Assembly: GCF_003259175.1 (NCBI RefSeq)
Contig: NZ_QGOK01000012.1
Span: 114,453-178,452, forward strand
Length of the DNA stretch: 64,000 bases
Direction: 5' to 3'
From: Marinomonas shanghaiensis
GTDB taxonomy: Bacteria; Pseudomonadota; Gammaproteobacteria; Pseudomonadales; Marinomonadaceae
How positions within the stretch are numbered: position 1 is the stretch's first letter; each line of letters begins with the position of its first letter. Both the position numbers and the translations under genes were made by a program. A model generated the notes under the pieces. The model made no database searches, had not been told where the DNA came from, and worked only from the letters and a program-made list of their open reading frames with translations. This document shows, one piece after another, positions 1 to 10,741 of this stretch.

Positions 1-1
1 T

Positions 2-1720
2 ATTACCTTAATGGATGAATATGAGACGCTATCCAGTATCGATAACAGTACCTATGCCGCTTTTCTTGAACAGCTTAACGCTAACAATGAAAATTTCATG
101 GCAACGCTTAGTGAAGACACAGAGCTTTTAAGAGAAGACCCTGAAGCACAAAAGAATTTGAGCAATATTACAGAGTCTTTGACAAACTATAATGCGGCTT
201 TAAAACTGTTGGTTAATCAAAGACAAAAAGTCGGTTTTAATGGCTCTTCTGGACTAAAAGGCGAAATTTCTCAGCTTGGTGAAAAGGTCACCGAAGAGAT
301 TTCTTTTCTTAGTCTAGTAAAACAAGAATTCTTGCCCGTACGAGAAGCCGAAAAGAATTTTATTTTTGAACCTGTTGCGGACAACAAAGCCGCTTTTATG
401 GACCGCTATGACAAGTTCTATAAGCGCGTTACCAATTTTGGTTTAGAGGAGCGCTTTGGTGACGTCATTAACCAATATTTCACTGCTGTCGAAAACTTCG
501 ACAAAGAAAACCAGCAACTTAAAAACTTACAATCACAATTTGTCGCGAGCAAAGAAAACTTCAGTCAGACTCGCTTAGCGGCTGTGGAATACATGCAAAG
601 TGCGGTAATAGAAGCCCGCCAACAAGCTTCTGCTAACTCTCAACAAGCCAGCATTAGTCTGATCGTTGTAAGCATTGTGGTGGCTATTGTTGCTGCCCTT
701 ATGATGATGGGCATAGGCAGCAGCGTTAATAAAACGCTCAATCAGATCATTAGAGATCTTGGTAAAGTGAAAAGCGGGGATTTAACCGCTCGCTTACACG
801 TTAATAACAAGCGTAATGATGAATTTGATTCGCTGTGTAGCTCAGTAAACGAGATGACCAATGGACTCGGTTCCGTTATTGGCGAGGTTGTAACGACAAC
901 ACAAGGCGTCAATAACATGGTTTCTGAGTTAAATATCTCTGTTAGCAATATTGCGCAAAGTAACCGCTCTGTCAGCGAACAGACCAATTCTCTGGCGGCA
1001 GCGACAGAAGAGATATCAACCACGATTTCAAGCATTTCTAGCACGACAGAAGACCTAAGCAGCCAATCACAAAACACTTATGAATCGGCTAAAGTAGGCG
1101 CTGAAACCATTAAAGGGGCACTGTCTAACCTCTCAAGCACCATCAACGTCGTCAACAAGACCAGTGAGCAATTAAACGAACTTGGTCAATTGTCAAAAGA
1201 CATTGATAATGTAATAGGAATGATCAACGATCTAGCAAACCAAACCAATCTTCTTGCACTGAATGCTGCTATTGAAGCCGCTCGAGCAGGTGAAGCTGGT
1301 CGTGGTTTCTCTGTTGTGGCAGACGAAGTACGCTCACTTGCAGAAAAAACCGTTGATGCAACAGCTAAAATCACAGACATCGTTAGCACGATTCAATCGT
1401 CTACTCAAACAGCGATTGAAACCATGCACAGCGGTCAAGAAAGTCTACATTCGATTGAAGAGTTTAGTGAAAAAGCGGAGTTGGCTATTCGTGAAATTGA
1501 GCGAAACGCTCAGACAAGTTCGGCGTCCTCAATTGATATGGCACGATCCATTCAAGAAGTGGCCAAAACAGCCGTTCATATGAGCGAAGAAATGGACAAG
1601 ATCGCTCAACAACTTCAACGAGACAATAGCTACATCACTAGCATTGAAGGCAATACTCGTGATATTCACAATCAAGTCAGTAGCTTAGACAAGAAGACCA
1701 GCGTTTTTACCACTCGCTAG
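2..1720 (+). CDS. Methyl-accepting chemotaxis protein (5' end outside window)
   Basis: Membrane chemoreceptor that signals through CheA/CheW to the flagellar motor. The reading frame is open to the first base of the window, so the start codon and first membrane helix lie upstream. Counting from the first internal Met (base 11), residues 1-212 are an all-helical ligand domain with a VREAEKNF motif that resembles the helical bimodular (HBM) sensor family. A membrane helix follows at about 214-236, a HAMP domain at 238-290, and the conserved signalling hairpin at about 408-448 ([21 protein letters not shown] is its core). No C-terminal CheR-tethering pentapeptide is visible. The ligand cannot be told from sequence alone; some HBM receptors bind organic acids. 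Confidence 0.95.
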   Translation: MTLMDEYETLSSIDNSTYAAFLEQLNANNENFMATLSEDTELLREDPEAQKNLSNITESLTNYNAALKLLVNQRQKVGFNGSSGLKGEISQLGEKVTEEISFLSLVKQEFLPVREAEKNFIFEPVADNKAAFMDRYDKFYKRVTNFGLEERFGDVINQYFTAVENFDKENQQLKNLQSQFVASKENFSQTRLAAVEYMQSAVIEARQQASANSQQASISLIVVSIVVAIVAALMMMGIGSSVNKTLNQIIRDLGKVKSGDLTARLHVNNKRNDEFDSLCSSVNEMTNGLGSVIGEVVTTTQGVNNMVSELNISVSNIAQSNRSVSEQTNSLAAATEEISTTISSISSTTEDLSSQSQNTYESAKVGAETIKGALSNLSSTINVVNKTSEQLNELGQLSKDIDNVIGMINDLANQTNLLALNAAIEAARAGEAGRGFSVVADEVRSLAEKTVDATAKITDIVSTIQSSTQTAIETMHSGQESLHSIEEFSEKAELAIREIERNAQTSSASSIDMARSIQEVAKTAVHMSEEMDKIAQQLQRDNSYITSIEGNTRDIHNQVSSLDKKTSVFTTR

Positions 1721-1741
1721 TTTAAACAGTAAATACATCAT

Positions 1742-1772
1742 AAAAAAACCGGCTTATGGCCGGTTTTTTTAT
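1742..1772. terminator. Bidirectional hairpin terminator
   Basis: A CCGGC/GCCGG stem with a TTATG loop is flanked by A-tract and T-tract, so it can terminate both the chemoreceptor gene (+) and gltX (-), which converge here. Confidence 0.85.
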
Positions 1773-1810
1773 TCTTTATTGCTCTTGATATCCGTAAAAG
1801 ACACGGCTCC

Positions 1811-3292
1811 TTACAACTCAGAAAACTCTTTTTCCCAACGCTTTGCTTCTTTCTTAGAAGGCCCACCTAGAACATTGACCGCAGTACGCATACGTGCACG
1901 AGAAATGTCAGAGCCTAAAATCGCCATCGAATCAAAAACTGACACAGACGCGGTAGTACCGGAAATAGCAACAAACAATGGTGCAAAAAAGTCTTTCGGC
2001 TTGATGTCCATCGCTTGCGCTAATGTTTTCATTTCATTGAAGATTTCGTCTTTTTCCCATTTACTCAACGCTTCCAAACGCCACAAAGCAAATTGCATTG
2101 CTCTACGCAGCGTGTCTTCTTCCATTTTAATGGTAGAAAAATCTTCTTTTGTGATAGGCAACAACCCTTTCAGGAAAAAACCAGCCACATCAGCAACGTC
2201 AGAGAAGGTTTCAACTCGCGGTATCACCAGCGGTAAAATCTTCATCAAGTATTCAGGATTCAGCGCCCATTCAACGTATTTTTGTGCAAAGCTTTCTGAC
2301 GTTAAGTTCTCACGAATCCACATACCATTCAGCCAGCTCAACTTCTCAACGTCAAAAACTGGCCCGCCCAAAGAAACACGCTGGATATCAAAATGCTCAA
2401 CCATGTCATCCAATGTGAACTTTTCGCGCTCATCTGGCATGGACCATCCCATACGACCCAGATAGTTAATTACCGCTTCTGCCATGTATCCCATACGTTG
2501 ATAGTAGAGAATACTGGTTGGGTTTTTGCGCTTTGATAACTTAGATTTATCTGGGTTACGCAACAAAGGCATATGACATAAGGTCGGCATATCCCAACCA
2601 AAGTATTGATACAATAAAATATGCTTAGGTGCCGAGTTAATCCATTCCTCACCACGAATAACGTGGGTAATTTTCATCAAATGATCGTCAACCACGTTTG
2701 CCAAATGGTAAGTCGGCATGCCATCTGCTTTCAGCAAAACCTGCATATCCACTTGTGCCCAATCAATTTCGATTTCACCACGAAGCATATCTTGAACAAC
2801 ACAAGTACCCTCTTCTGGTACTTTCATGCGAATCACATAAGGAATTCCAGCATCAAGCTTTGCCTGTACTTCTTCTGGTGTCAGCGCCAAAGCGCGGCCA
2901 TCGTATTTTTGTGGCAAACCTTGTTCTTTTTGCTCAATACGCATCTGATCCAATTCTTCCGTTGTCTCAAATGCATAAAACGCATGACCTTTCTCAATCA
3001 ATTCTTGAGCATATTGACCATAAATATGACCACGCTCACTTTGACGATAAGGACCATATGGTCCGCCAACATCAGGACCTTCTGCCCAATCAAGCCCTAA
3101 CCAACGCAACGCATCCAAAATCATTTTTTCAGATTCTGGCGTGCTACGCGTCTGGTCCGTATCTTCTATGCGTAGAATGAACTTACCACCCATTTTACGG
3201 GCAAATGCCATATTAAATAATGCGATATAAGCTGTACCAACATGTGGATCACCTGTTGGTGAGGGCGCAATACGTGTTCTTACCTCTGACAT
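1811..3292 (-). CDS. gltX: Glutamyl-tRNA synthetase
   Basis: Class I aminoacyl-tRNA synthetase that charges tRNA(Glu) with glutamate in the cytoplasm. The 493-residue protein has the [11 protein letters not shown] signature with the HIGH-like element at residues 17-20, and the KMSKS-like KLSKR at 251-255. Length fits the bacterial family. The segment where E. coli GltX has its zinc-binding cysteines (around residues 98-125) has no cysteine here, so this copy is probably zinc-free. The start ATG is directly before [11 protein letters not shown], the family's usual N-terminus. It is transcribed as a single gene, convergent with the chemoreceptor gene. Confidence 0.97.
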   Translation of the reverse strand: MSEVRTRIAPSPTGDPHVGTAYIALFNMAFARKMGGKFILRIEDTDQTRSTPESEKMILDALRWLGLDWAEGPDVGGPYGPYRQSERGHIYGQYAQELIEKGHAFYAFETTEELDQMRIEQKEQGLPQKYDGRALALTPEEVQAKLDAGIPYVIRMKVPEEGTCVVQDMLRGEIEIDWAQVDMQVLLKADGMPTYHLANVVDDHLMKITHVIRGEEWINSAPKHILLYQYFGWDMPTLCHMPLLRNPDKSKLSKRKNPTSILYYQRMGYMAEAVINYLGRMGWSMPDEREKFTLDDMVEHFDIQRVSLGGPVFDVEKLSWLNGMWIRENLTSESFAQKYVEWALNPEYLMKILPLVIPRVETFSDVADVAGFFLKGLLPITKEDFSTIKMEEDTLRRAMQFALWRLEALSKWEKDEIFNEMKTLAQAMDIKPKDFFAPLFVAISGTTASVSVFDSMAILGSDISRARMRTAVNVLGGPSKKEAKRWEKEFSEL

Positions 3293-3394
3293 AAAACTCT
3301 CATTTATCCGTTGCCTGAAATGCCCTTATTATAAGCTGCTCACCCCTTGCGGGTAAGAGGCCCAAGCCATCTTTTCTGCTTAGATGTTTGATAT

Positions 3395-4186
3395 TCACTC
3401 AACTTTACGTGGGTGATAGCGAAGTTGCGAAAGACGCACCCCAATATCCACATCGGTTTTTAAAGCAACCAAAGACCGAGATTGCAAACATTGCTCATAC
3501 CCACCAGCTAAAAGAGACTGAATACGCTCTGAAAAAAACGATAGGTTGGCATAAATTTCTTCTATTGTAGGAAATGAATGCATGATGGTTAACGCGGTTT
3601 TGGGGCCGATACCTTTAATACCCGGAATGCGATTGGTGGTATCGCCAACCAAGGCCCAATAATCCACTAATTGATGAGGTTCAACGCCATACTTTCCAGG
3701 CACCCAAACTTTGTCATACCCCAACTTAGCAAAATAATCGTACTGTAATACACGCTCATCATCCAACAACTGGGTGAAACCTTTATCAGTAGATACTATG
3801 TAGGACTTTATATTATGGCTTGCTGCTTTGACGGCCAAGGTAGCAATCAAATCATCGGCTTCCCAACCTTCCATTCTCAAACAAGGCAAGTGATTAAAAC
3901 GAAAGACGCGCGCAAAGTCAGGCAAAGACTCCAAAAGACTGTCATCCATAGGGACACGCCCCAATTTATAATCTGGATACACCCTGTGGCGCCACGTTTT
4001 ACCATTTGAGTCAAAAACCACCACGGCATAGGATGGCTGAAACTGATGTGTTAATTTCGCCAAGGCCTCAACGGCAATGCTTTGGGTGCGTTCAACCCTT
4101 CGAACCGAATCCTGTTCAGATTCCAACGCGGCATAGAGACGTCTGATTAAATTCAAACCGTCAATTATGAGTAATTTTTTCTCCAC
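3395..4186 (-). CDS. xni: Flap endonuclease-like protein, ExoIX/Xni family
   Basis: Small member of the 5'-nuclease/flap endonuclease superfamily that acts on branched DNA. The 263-residue product begins with LLIIDGLNLIRR (first metal-binding Asp), has WEADDLIATLA (acidic cluster near residue 108) and a helix-hairpin-helix DNA-binding motif GIKGIGPKTA. The length matches stand-alone ExoIX, not the nuclease domain of PolA. It lies upstream of gltX on the same strand with about 100 bp between them. ExoIX is known to lack part of the acidic set of true FEN enzymes; activity of this copy is not provable from sequence. Confidence 0.9.
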   Translation of the reverse strand: MEKKLLIIDGLNLIRRLYAALESEQDSVRRVERTQSIAVEALAKLTHQFQPSYAVVVFDSNGKTWRHRVYPDYKLGRVPMDDSLLESLPDFARVFRFNHLPCLRMEGWEADDLIATLAVKAASHNIKSYIVSTDKGFTQLLDDERVLQYDYFAKLGYDKVWVPGKYGVEPHQLVDYWALVGDTTNRIPGIKGIGPKTALTIMHSFPTIEEIYANLSFFSERIQSLLAGGYEQCLQSRSLVALKTDVDIGVRLSQLRYHPRKVE

Positions 4187-4357
4187 CCTAAGCCCTTATT
4201 TTTACTACATTGCATTGCTGTTAAATCGTCTAATTAGGATATCATGTACAAAGACGCATCACGACAACGAGAGACTTCTATACCGATTTACAGTCCACAG
4301 TCGCAATGAGTGCCAGGTCAATTGTCGTACACATTAACAAGCAAGAAGGACGCTATT

Positions 4358-5584
4358 ATGAAACAATCCGCTTATTTCTGCGTTGGTATTCTGTTAAGCA
4401 CAGTCGCACCACTGACGTTTGCTTCCCCCATCAATGCCGTGATTGGACTGGATAACAGTCAAATCGTAGAAAACAGTTCACAGTTAAGCTTTCAGCCAAA
4501 TCCAGGTACGTTGCTGCCATTACAGCAAAACTTCCCTCCCATCACTCACTTACAAAACAATCTTGATTCCCAGTGGTTCGATGAAATTGGTCAAAAAGTA
4601 AGAGTGGAACACAAACAAAGAGACTTAAGCTACACTGGGATGCTGACTCGAATTGAGCAAGACAAGCGTACTTTTTTAATCTTGATCGATGAGCGACCCA
4701 CCACTCTGCCACTGGACGATTTCTATCTCATTCCACTAGAGAAAGTGGACTCTACTCCTTCAGCAAAGACGGATTTACAGGTTAGCTATCAGACCAATCA
4801 GCTGTCTTGGACCCCTCAACTTAGCCTCATTTTTGAAGGTAACAACGTAAGCGTTTCCCAGCAAGCACTCTTACATAACCAGTCAAGCGAGACAATCACG
4901 CTGCAAGATAGCCTCCTTCATTACGCGAGAAATGCGCCAAACCGTTTATTCAAAGCAGAACGAAACGCCTTGGCCATGAGCGCGGATCAATCCTCAATGG
5001 ACTACCAAGACAATGAAATAAGTTATCCTCTTGGCAACAAAGCCATTCAAATGGCCCCGTATTCAAATGCCCTTATTCCTTTACCAAGCAGCACCAGTAA
5101 AGTAGAAAAACAAACCCACACAGCCAGCCTTTACACCCATGAAAACAGTTCAGGTAACATTGAGCTAAATTTTTATAACAATTTAAGCTTCTCATTCAAA
5201 AATGACGGGCTGCCTGGTGAATACCGAACCTTCCAAAAACGTGGAAATTTACTGATCCCAAGCAATACCGTCTTTTTAAATACGGTAAGAGCGAACTACC
5301 CTATTAACGTTGTTACGAATAAAAGCCAAGACATAACAGGATCTCTCACCTTAATAAGTGCCTCTTCGCAAAAGCTGCCCGCTTCGCAAACTTGGCAGGC
5401 CACGATTGATAACCTATCAAACCAAGATCAAGACTATGCGATAGAGCAAAACATCAATGGCATTATTGAAGTATTGGAAGGCGATGAAGCGACAAAATTG
5501 ACGGCAAGCAGCCTTATTATTAAGGGAAAAATAAAAGCCCACTCGAAAAAAACCGTAACGTATAAAATCGAATTAAAAAATTAA
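4358..5584 (+). CDS. Secreted DUF4139-like protein of unknown function
   Basis: The 408-residue product starts with a typical signal peptide (hydrophobic stretch up to about residue 22, ending TFASP), so it is exported. The rest is predicted mostly beta. The order of its segments (a short N-terminal SH3-like part around RTFLILIDERPTTLPLDDFYLIP, then a long beta-sandwich with FxNxLSF-like strands) resembles DUF4139 proteins; I assign this with moderate confidence. The start at 4358 is chosen because AGAAGGA lies just upstream and the signal peptide begins there; an in-frame ATG 48 bases earlier would add a non-signal extension. It precedes tolC, 195 bp away, in the same direction. Function is unknown. 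Confidence 0.7.
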   Translation: MKQSAYFCVGILLSTVAPLTFASPINAVIGLDNSQIVENSSQLSFQPNPGTLLPLQQNFPPITHLQNNLDSQWFDEIGQKVRVEHKQRDLSYTGMLTRIEQDKRTFLILIDERPTTLPLDDFYLIPLEKVDSTPSAKTDLQVSYQTNQLSWTPQLSLIFEGNNVSVSQQALLHNQSSETITLQDSLLHYARNAPNRLFKAERNALAMSADQSSMDYQDNEISYPLGNKAIQMAPYSNALIPLPSSTSKVEKQTHTASLYTHENSSGNIELNFYNNLSFSFKNDGLPGEYRTFQKRGNLLIPSNTVFLNTVRANYPINVVTNKSQDITGSLTLISASSQKLPASQTWQATIDNLSNQDQDYAIEQNINGIIEVLEGDEATKLTASSLIIKGKIKAHSKKTVTYKIELKN

Positions 5585-5779
5585 TGGTAACCAAGCGCCC
5601 GTATTGAGCCGAAAACCCTCGGCTCTTGCATCAATTTTCCACATTGAAGGCCTATTTAAAATATTTCGTTATGATATGGTCAATAGTCATAATAGATATA
5701 GCGAGAATGGCACTGCCACAAGTGAAAAACTTGAGGTAGTATTATAACTATATTTCATACTACGAGCCCACAGAGATCT

Positions 5780-7105
5780 ATGAAAAAGCATATTATATCA
5801 TCACTCATCGCTGCAGCCGTCCTAAGTAGTACGACTGCTCATGCAGAAAGCATTTACGAAGTATACAAGCTCGCTAAGCAACACGATCCTGGCTTAAGAG
5901 CAGCCGCCGCGACTTACCGCGCTGAAAATGAAAGCGTTACTGTCACCAAGGGTAACCTGTACCCTAACATCAGTTTTAGCGGCAATCTTGGTTACAGTAA
6001 AATAGACGGCCCTTCAAGCGATTACAGTAACCAAAGTAATGGCATATCATTAGACATGAACTACCCTATCTATTCACCCGCTCTGGGTTACGCGGTAGAT
6101 GCGGTTGAGCTCAGCTACGAAAGTGCTGGCATTAGCTTTGATAACACCGAAGAAGATTTAGCGTTAACGACATTAACAGAATACTTCAATCTGCTCATCG
6201 CACAGTCAACGTTGCAAACAACTGAAGCTCTCGTGAAAAGCACCGCAAGCCAACTAGACCGCGCCAAGAAGCAATACGAAGTAGGATTGGCCTCTATTAC
6301 CGACTTACAAGATGCTCAAGCGGAATACGACTCTGTTCGGGTAACAGAGCTAAGTGCTCGTTCTGATGTGTCTTATGCACAAAAAGCACTTTACCAAAGA
6401 ACCGGTCGAGAAATTCAAAGCATTCCTCAACTGTCAAAAGATTACCCTATTCGTCTTGACCCGACTATGACAGTGGATTCTTTGATCGCAAAAGCACACC
6501 GTGACAACAAAGAGCTGCGCATTTTAAACCTCTCTGTTGCCAGTGCTGAGAACAACGTTAACATCCAGAAAGCCAATGGTCGCACCCCAACAGTCTCGAT
6601 TACTGGCTCACTATCACGCTCTGACAATAACTACAGCAGTGCTCCAACCTCAATGCAAGACGGTGCCACCAACACTTCTTCGATTGGTCTAGGTGTAAGC
6701 ATCCCGCTTTACCAAGGTGGCGCTATTGATGCCTCAGTAAGACAAGCCGTTGCGCAAGCAGAATCGTCAACAGAGCAAAGAGCCAGCTCATTGCAAACCA
6801 TTGAGCTGAATATTCGTAGCCTTTACCTTGAGCTGCAAACAGCGGTTGCTCAAATCGAAGCACAACAGCAGTTAATTCGCTCGCGTACGAGTGCACTTGA
6901 AGCCACGACGGCAGGTTACGATGTTGGTACACGAAACCTTGTTGAGTTGCTTGACGCACAATCTAACCTGTTCAATGCTCAAAACACCTATGAACAGTAC
7001 CGTTATAATTTTGTGGTAAAAAAACTCAGTCTACTCGAAGCAACAGGAGATCTTACTGAAGATAAGATCAAAGAGTTAGACAAGTGGTTAATCGCTAAAA
7101 ACTAA
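5780..7105 (+). CDS. tolC: TolC-family outer membrane channel
   Basis: Outer membrane exit duct for drug efflux pumps and type I secretion. The 441 residues begin with a signal peptide cleaved after about residue 22 (TTAHA). Two tandem outer-membrane efflux repeats follow, with the characteristic start SIYEVYKLAKQHDPGL and a conserved YDVGTRNLVELLDAQ segment in the second repeat. Length and layout match E. coli TolC. No inner-membrane pump or adaptor gene is adjacent, so it probably serves several systems. A hairpin terminator follows at once. Confidence 0.93.
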   Translation: MKKHIISSLIAAAVLSSTTAHAESIYEVYKLAKQHDPGLRAAAATYRAENESVTVTKGNLYPNISFSGNLGYSKIDGPSSDYSNQSNGISLDMNYPIYSPALGYAVDAVELSYESAGISFDNTEEDLALTTLTEYFNLLIAQSTLQTTEALVKSTASQLDRAKKQYEVGLASITDLQDAQAEYDSVRVTELSARSDVSYAQKALYQRTGREIQSIPQLSKDYPIRLDPTMTVDSLIAKAHRDNKELRILNLSVASAENNVNIQKANGRTPTVSITGSLSRSDNNYSSAPTSMQDGATNTSSIGLGVSIPLYQGGAIDASVRQAVAQAESSTEQRASSLQTIELNIRSLYLELQTAVAQIEAQQQLIRSRTSALEATTAGYDVGTRNLVELLDAQSNLFNAQNTYEQYRYNFVVKKLSLLEATGDLTEDKIKELDKWLIAKN

Positions 7106-7126
7106 TGTTACGGACATGGCAAAGAA

Positions 7127-7155
7127 AAGCCGCAAAAAAATGCGGCTTTTTTATT
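7127..7155. terminator. Hairpin terminator between tolC and the aminopeptidase gene
   Basis: The AAGCCGCA/TGCGGCTT stem with an A-rich loop and a following T run serves the converging tolC (+) and M18 peptidase (-) genes. Confidence 0.8.
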
Positions 7156-7173
7156 TGCCTATCACGACGGATA

Positions 7174-8472
7174 TTAACGAGTGATTAACTTTTCTCGCTG
7201 CGTGAATCGCGTTAATACTTTGTACAAACCATACGCATCACGACTCCCCGCTAATTCACGAATCGAATGCATACCAAAGGTGGGTAATCCAATATCAATT
7301 GTTGGAACACCAATTTCACCCGAGGTAATAGGTCCGATCGTGCTGCCACACGCCATATCACTGCGCACAACAAAACACTGAACCTCATAGTTTTCTTCCG
7401 CAGCAATATCACGATAAATACTGGCTGTTTCACTGTTGGTTGCATAGCGTTGATTGGCATTAACTTTAATCACAGCGCCTTTGTTAATGGCTGGCGCATG
7501 ATTCTTGTCGTGTTTGTGTGCATAGTTAGGATGTAAACCATGCGCATTATCGGCAGACACCAACATAGAACGCTGAATAGCTTGCACATACAGCTCTGGA
7601 TTAGGTGTTAAACGACGTAGAACATCGTCTAGGAACGGGCCATTGGCACCGCATGCTGACAAGCTGCCAATCTCCTCATGATCCGTACAAATTAACAGAC
7701 TTGGGCGCTGTAAGCCCGAGCTCAGTAACGCTTGCAGGCCGACATAACAGCTCAGTAAGTTATCCAATCTTGCAGAACAAATATACTCTTTGTGCAAGCC
7801 TACCAAAGCCGCAGGCTGGGTATCATACAAGCTTAATTCGAAATCCAAAATCGCATCAATTTCCAAATTAGCATGTTGCTTTTGCAACTGAGATTTTAAC
7901 AAGGTATGCAAATCGAATTCATTTTCTGCGCCACATAAAATCGGCAAAATTTCTTCTTGAGGATTAACAGAGAAACCTTCATTCGCTTGACGATTCAAAT
8001 GAATGGCCAGATTCGGAACAACCGCAATCGGGTCTTTGAAATCCACCAAACGACTGACAATCTCACCGTTCTGCGTTTTTAGGGTGACACGTCCCGCAAT
8101 CGATAAATCACGATCCAACCAAGTATGAAGCAAAACACCACCATAAACTTCAACCCCCAGCTGATGATAACCAAAACGATCTACCTGTGCGTTAGGCTTC
8201 AGCTTTAAACATGGGCTATCGGTATGAGCACCTATCATGCGCCAACCATTTTGACTAAAACTAAGCTGTGGTGTCGTAAACGCAATGAGAGAAGAACCAT
8301 TGCGCGTTACAAAATATCGCCCGCCCTCTTCGATGACCCAGTTGTCTTCTTCCAACAACTCAACGAAGCCTTCTTCTAACAAGGCATTACGCATACTATC
8401 TGTCGCATGAAAAGGAGTGGGAGAAGATCTAAGAAATGACAATAAAGCGTCATTAAAATTTGAAAATTCCAT
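7174..8472 (-). CDS. apeB: M18-family aspartyl aminopeptidase
   Basis: Cytoplasmic dinuclear-zinc aminopeptidase that removes N-terminal residues, with a preference for Asp/Glu in this family. The 432-residue protein carries the metal-site signatures AHTDSPCLKLKPN, CTDHEEIGS and SADNAHGLHPNY, plus a C-terminal GMHSIRELAGSRD. Length (about 430) is normal for bacterial ApeB. It is a single gene, divergent from prc. Confidence 0.95.
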   Translation of the reverse strand: MEFSNFNDALLSFLRSSPTPFHATDSMRNALLEEGFVELLEEDNWVIEEGGRYFVTRNGSSLIAFTTPQLSFSQNGWRMIGAHTDSPCLKLKPNAQVDRFGYHQLGVEVYGGVLLHTWLDRDLSIAGRVTLKTQNGEIVSRLVDFKDPIAVVPNLAIHLNRQANEGFSVNPQEEILPILCGAENEFDLHTLLKSQLQKQHANLEIDAILDFELSLYDTQPAALVGLHKEYICSARLDNLLSCYVGLQALLSSGLQRPSLLICTDHEEIGSLSACGANGPFLDDVLRRLTPNPELYVQAIQRSMLVSADNAHGLHPNYAHKHDKNHAPAINKGAVIKVNANQRYATNSETASIYRDIAAEENYEVQCFVVRSDMACGSTIGPITSGEIGVPTIDIGLPTFGMHSIRELAGSRDAYGLYKVLTRFTQREKLITR

Positions 8473-8596
8473 AATATCCTATAAGCACAATTGCTTTAAA
8501 AAAGTGACTTTTTAATACTTAGACTAGCCTTACAGCTCAGTGTCTAATATGATTTTACCAGTGACGTATAAAACAGACAGAGAGAGCCCATACCGG

Positions 8597-10645
8597 ATGA
8601 ACTATAAACGCCTTTTGCTTTGCCTTCTAATCGGCTACACCTTTGCATCAACATCGGCGTCGGCTTATCAGGAGCTACAACCTCCTCATGAATACGACAA
8701 AGTCTCCAAAGAACTCGTTGAAATGATAGAGGGCATACATTATAACAGACCTCACATTGACGATGCCATTTCAGCCAAAGCGTTCGACTACTATATTGAC
8801 GCCCTAGATCCGAGTAAGAGCTTCTTTTTACAAAGCGATATCGATGAGCTATCTCAATACCGCTATAGCTTCGACGATGCACTTAGAAATGGTGATACGC
8901 AAGTTGCCTACACAATCTACAACCTCTATCTGAAACGTTTGGAGACTAGACTCGATCATATCCAAAAGAATTTACCAAACATAGTAAAGAGCTTTGATTA
9001 CGAGGTCGATGAGTCACTCAATGTCGACCCAGAAGCGCAAAAATGGGCAACCACTCAAGCCGAGTTAGACGATTACTGGCGTAAACGTCTTAAAAACCGC
9101 GCCCTGACGCTCAAACTAAATGGCGAAAATGAAGAAAAGATCATTTCCACCATCGAACGTCGCTATAAAAATCAGCTCAAACAAGTGGATCAAACCAATG
9201 CCACTGACGTTTACCAAATTTTCGCAAACTCAATCACTGCGGCACTTGACCCTCATAGCAACTACTTTGCCCCACGTGCTTCCGAAACCTTTAACATCAA
9301 CATGAGCTTGTCTTTAGAAGGCATTGGTGCTGTCTTACAAATGGACGATGACTACACTAAAGTCGTGCGCCTTGTTCCTGGTGGACCAGCAGCGACACAA
9401 AGCGATTTATCCCCTAACGACCGCATTATTGCCGTTGGACAAGAGGGAAAACCCATGATAGATGTCGTGGGAATGCGCCTTGACGACGTAGTGGATATGA
9501 TTCGTGGCGAAAGAGACACAACGGTTATCTTGGAAGTGACGCCAAGCAAAGGTGACACTCAAACCAGCAAACGCATCAGCATTGTTCGCAAAAAAGTGAA
9601 ACTAGAAGACCAATCTGCTAAAAAAGAAATTGTCGAAATTGAGCGTGACGGTGAAAAATACAAAGTGGGCGTTATTACCCTGCCTACCTTTTATTCTGAC
9701 TTCGCCGCGATTCAAGCTGGCGACAAAAACTACAAAAGCTCTACCAGAGACACCAAGCAATTGATTGATGAATTACGTGAAGAAGGCATTTCTGCACTGA
9801 TTCTGGATCTAAGAAACAATGGCGGCGGCTCTTTGCAGGAAGCCAACGCCTTAACCGGACTGTTTATTCCCTCCGGTCCAACAGTACAAATACGGGATCA
9901 AAGCGGGCGTGTTACGCCTTTAGGAGATACTGACACAGCGATTGCTTACAGTGGGCCGATGGCGGTTTTAGTGAACCGTATGAGCGCCTCTGCATCAGAG
10001 ATCGTTGCCGGTGCACTACAAGACTACGGACGCGCCCTCATTCTTGGCGACCAAACTTTTGGTAAAGGCACAGTACAAGTATTGCAAGAACTGGATAAAG
10101 GCCAGCTAAAAATCACACAAGCGAAGTTTTACCGCGTGTCTGGTGAAAGCACTCAACATAAAGGCGTAATGCCTGACATTCCTTTCCCTTCTCTTATCGA
10201 TAAAGACACCATAGGTGAAAGCGCTCTAGACAACCCACTGCCATGGGACAAAATTCATGAAACTCGTTACCCTGTGTATTGGAACATACCAGCTTACTTG
10301 CCTATTTTAGAACCACGCCACGAAGCCAGAATGGCAAAAGATCCTAACTTTGTGGCAATAAACGATCAAATCAGTGAATTTAAATCCCTAGCAGAAAGCT
10401 ATAAAACCGTATCTTTAAAAGAGAGCACTCGAATACAGCAACGAGAAGAAGGCAAAAAAAGAGAACTTGAACGAGAAAATACGCGTCGCAAAGCACTTGG
10501 CTTAGAACTGCTCACATCGGTTGAAGACATAGTACCAATCGAAGAAGACACCTATGCAAAAGAGGCTTCTGAAATACTGTTGGACTTCATTGCTACCAAC
10601 CAAGTGGCACAACAGCAAGCCGATAAACAAACCGCACAAAAGTAA
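8597..10645 (+). CDS. prc: Carboxy-terminal (tail-specific) processing protease
   Basis: Periplasmic S41 serine protease that degrades proteins with nonpolar C-termini, including ssrA-tagged proteins and, in E. coli, penicillin-binding protein 3 and MepS. From the chosen start the protein has 682 residues, the same as E. coli Prc. It has a signal peptide (residues 1 to about 23), an N-terminal helical domain, a PDZ domain around LSLEGIGAVL...GGPA, and the catalytic core with Ser in NRMSASASE (about 465) and Lys in TFGKGTVQ (about 490). A lysine/arginine-rich C-terminal domain follows. The start at 8597 places the signal peptide first; an upstream in-frame ATG at 8540 would add 19 polar residues. 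Confidence 0.95.
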   Translation: MNYKRLLLCLLIGYTFASTSASAYQELQPPHEYDKVSKELVEMIEGIHYNRPHIDDAISAKAFDYYIDALDPSKSFFLQSDIDELSQYRYSFDDALRNGDTQVAYTIYNLYLKRLETRLDHIQKNLPNIVKSFDYEVDESLNVDPEAQKWATTQAELDDYWRKRLKNRALTLKLNGENEEKIISTIERRYKNQLKQVDQTNATDVYQIFANSITAALDPHSNYFAPRASETFNINMSLSLEGIGAVLQMDDDYTKVVRLVPGGPAATQSDLSPNDRIIAVGQEGKPMIDVVGMRLDDVVDMIRGERDTTVILEVTPSKGDTQTSKRISIVRKKVKLEDQSAKKEIVEIERDGEKYKVGVITLPTFYSDFAAIQAGDKNYKSSTRDTKQLIDELREEGISALILDLRNNGGGSLQEANALTGLFIPSGPTVQIRDQSGRVTPLGDTDTAIAYSGPMAVLVNRMSASASEIVAGALQDYGRALILGDQTFGKGTVQVLQELDKGQLKITQAKFYRVSGESTQHKGVMPDIPFPSLIDKDTIGESALDNPLPWDKIHETRYPVYWNIPAYLPILEPRHEARMAKDPNFVAINDQISEFKSLAESYKTVSLKESTRIQQREEGKKRELERENTRRKALGLELLTSVEDIVPIEEDTYAKEASEILLDFIATNQVAQQQADKQTAQK

Positions 10646-10650
10646 ATAAC

Positions 10651-10699
10651 AAAGCCAGCAACAAAATGCGAAAATCGCGTTTTGTTGCTGGCTTTTTTT
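10651..10699 (+). terminator. Long-stem terminator after prc
   Basis: AAAGCCAGCAACAAAA pairs with TTTTGTTGCTGGCTTT, followed by a T run. It is an almost perfect stem of about 20 bp. Confidence 0.9.
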
Positions 10700-10741
10700 A
10701 TATAAAATCCCCCTTCCACATTAATACGAATTACATCAATC

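Noticed and set aside
10700..10741. LexA box upstream of the YbfE-like gene
   Set aside because: Expected from E. coli, but no CTGT-N8-ACAG pattern is present in the short gap.
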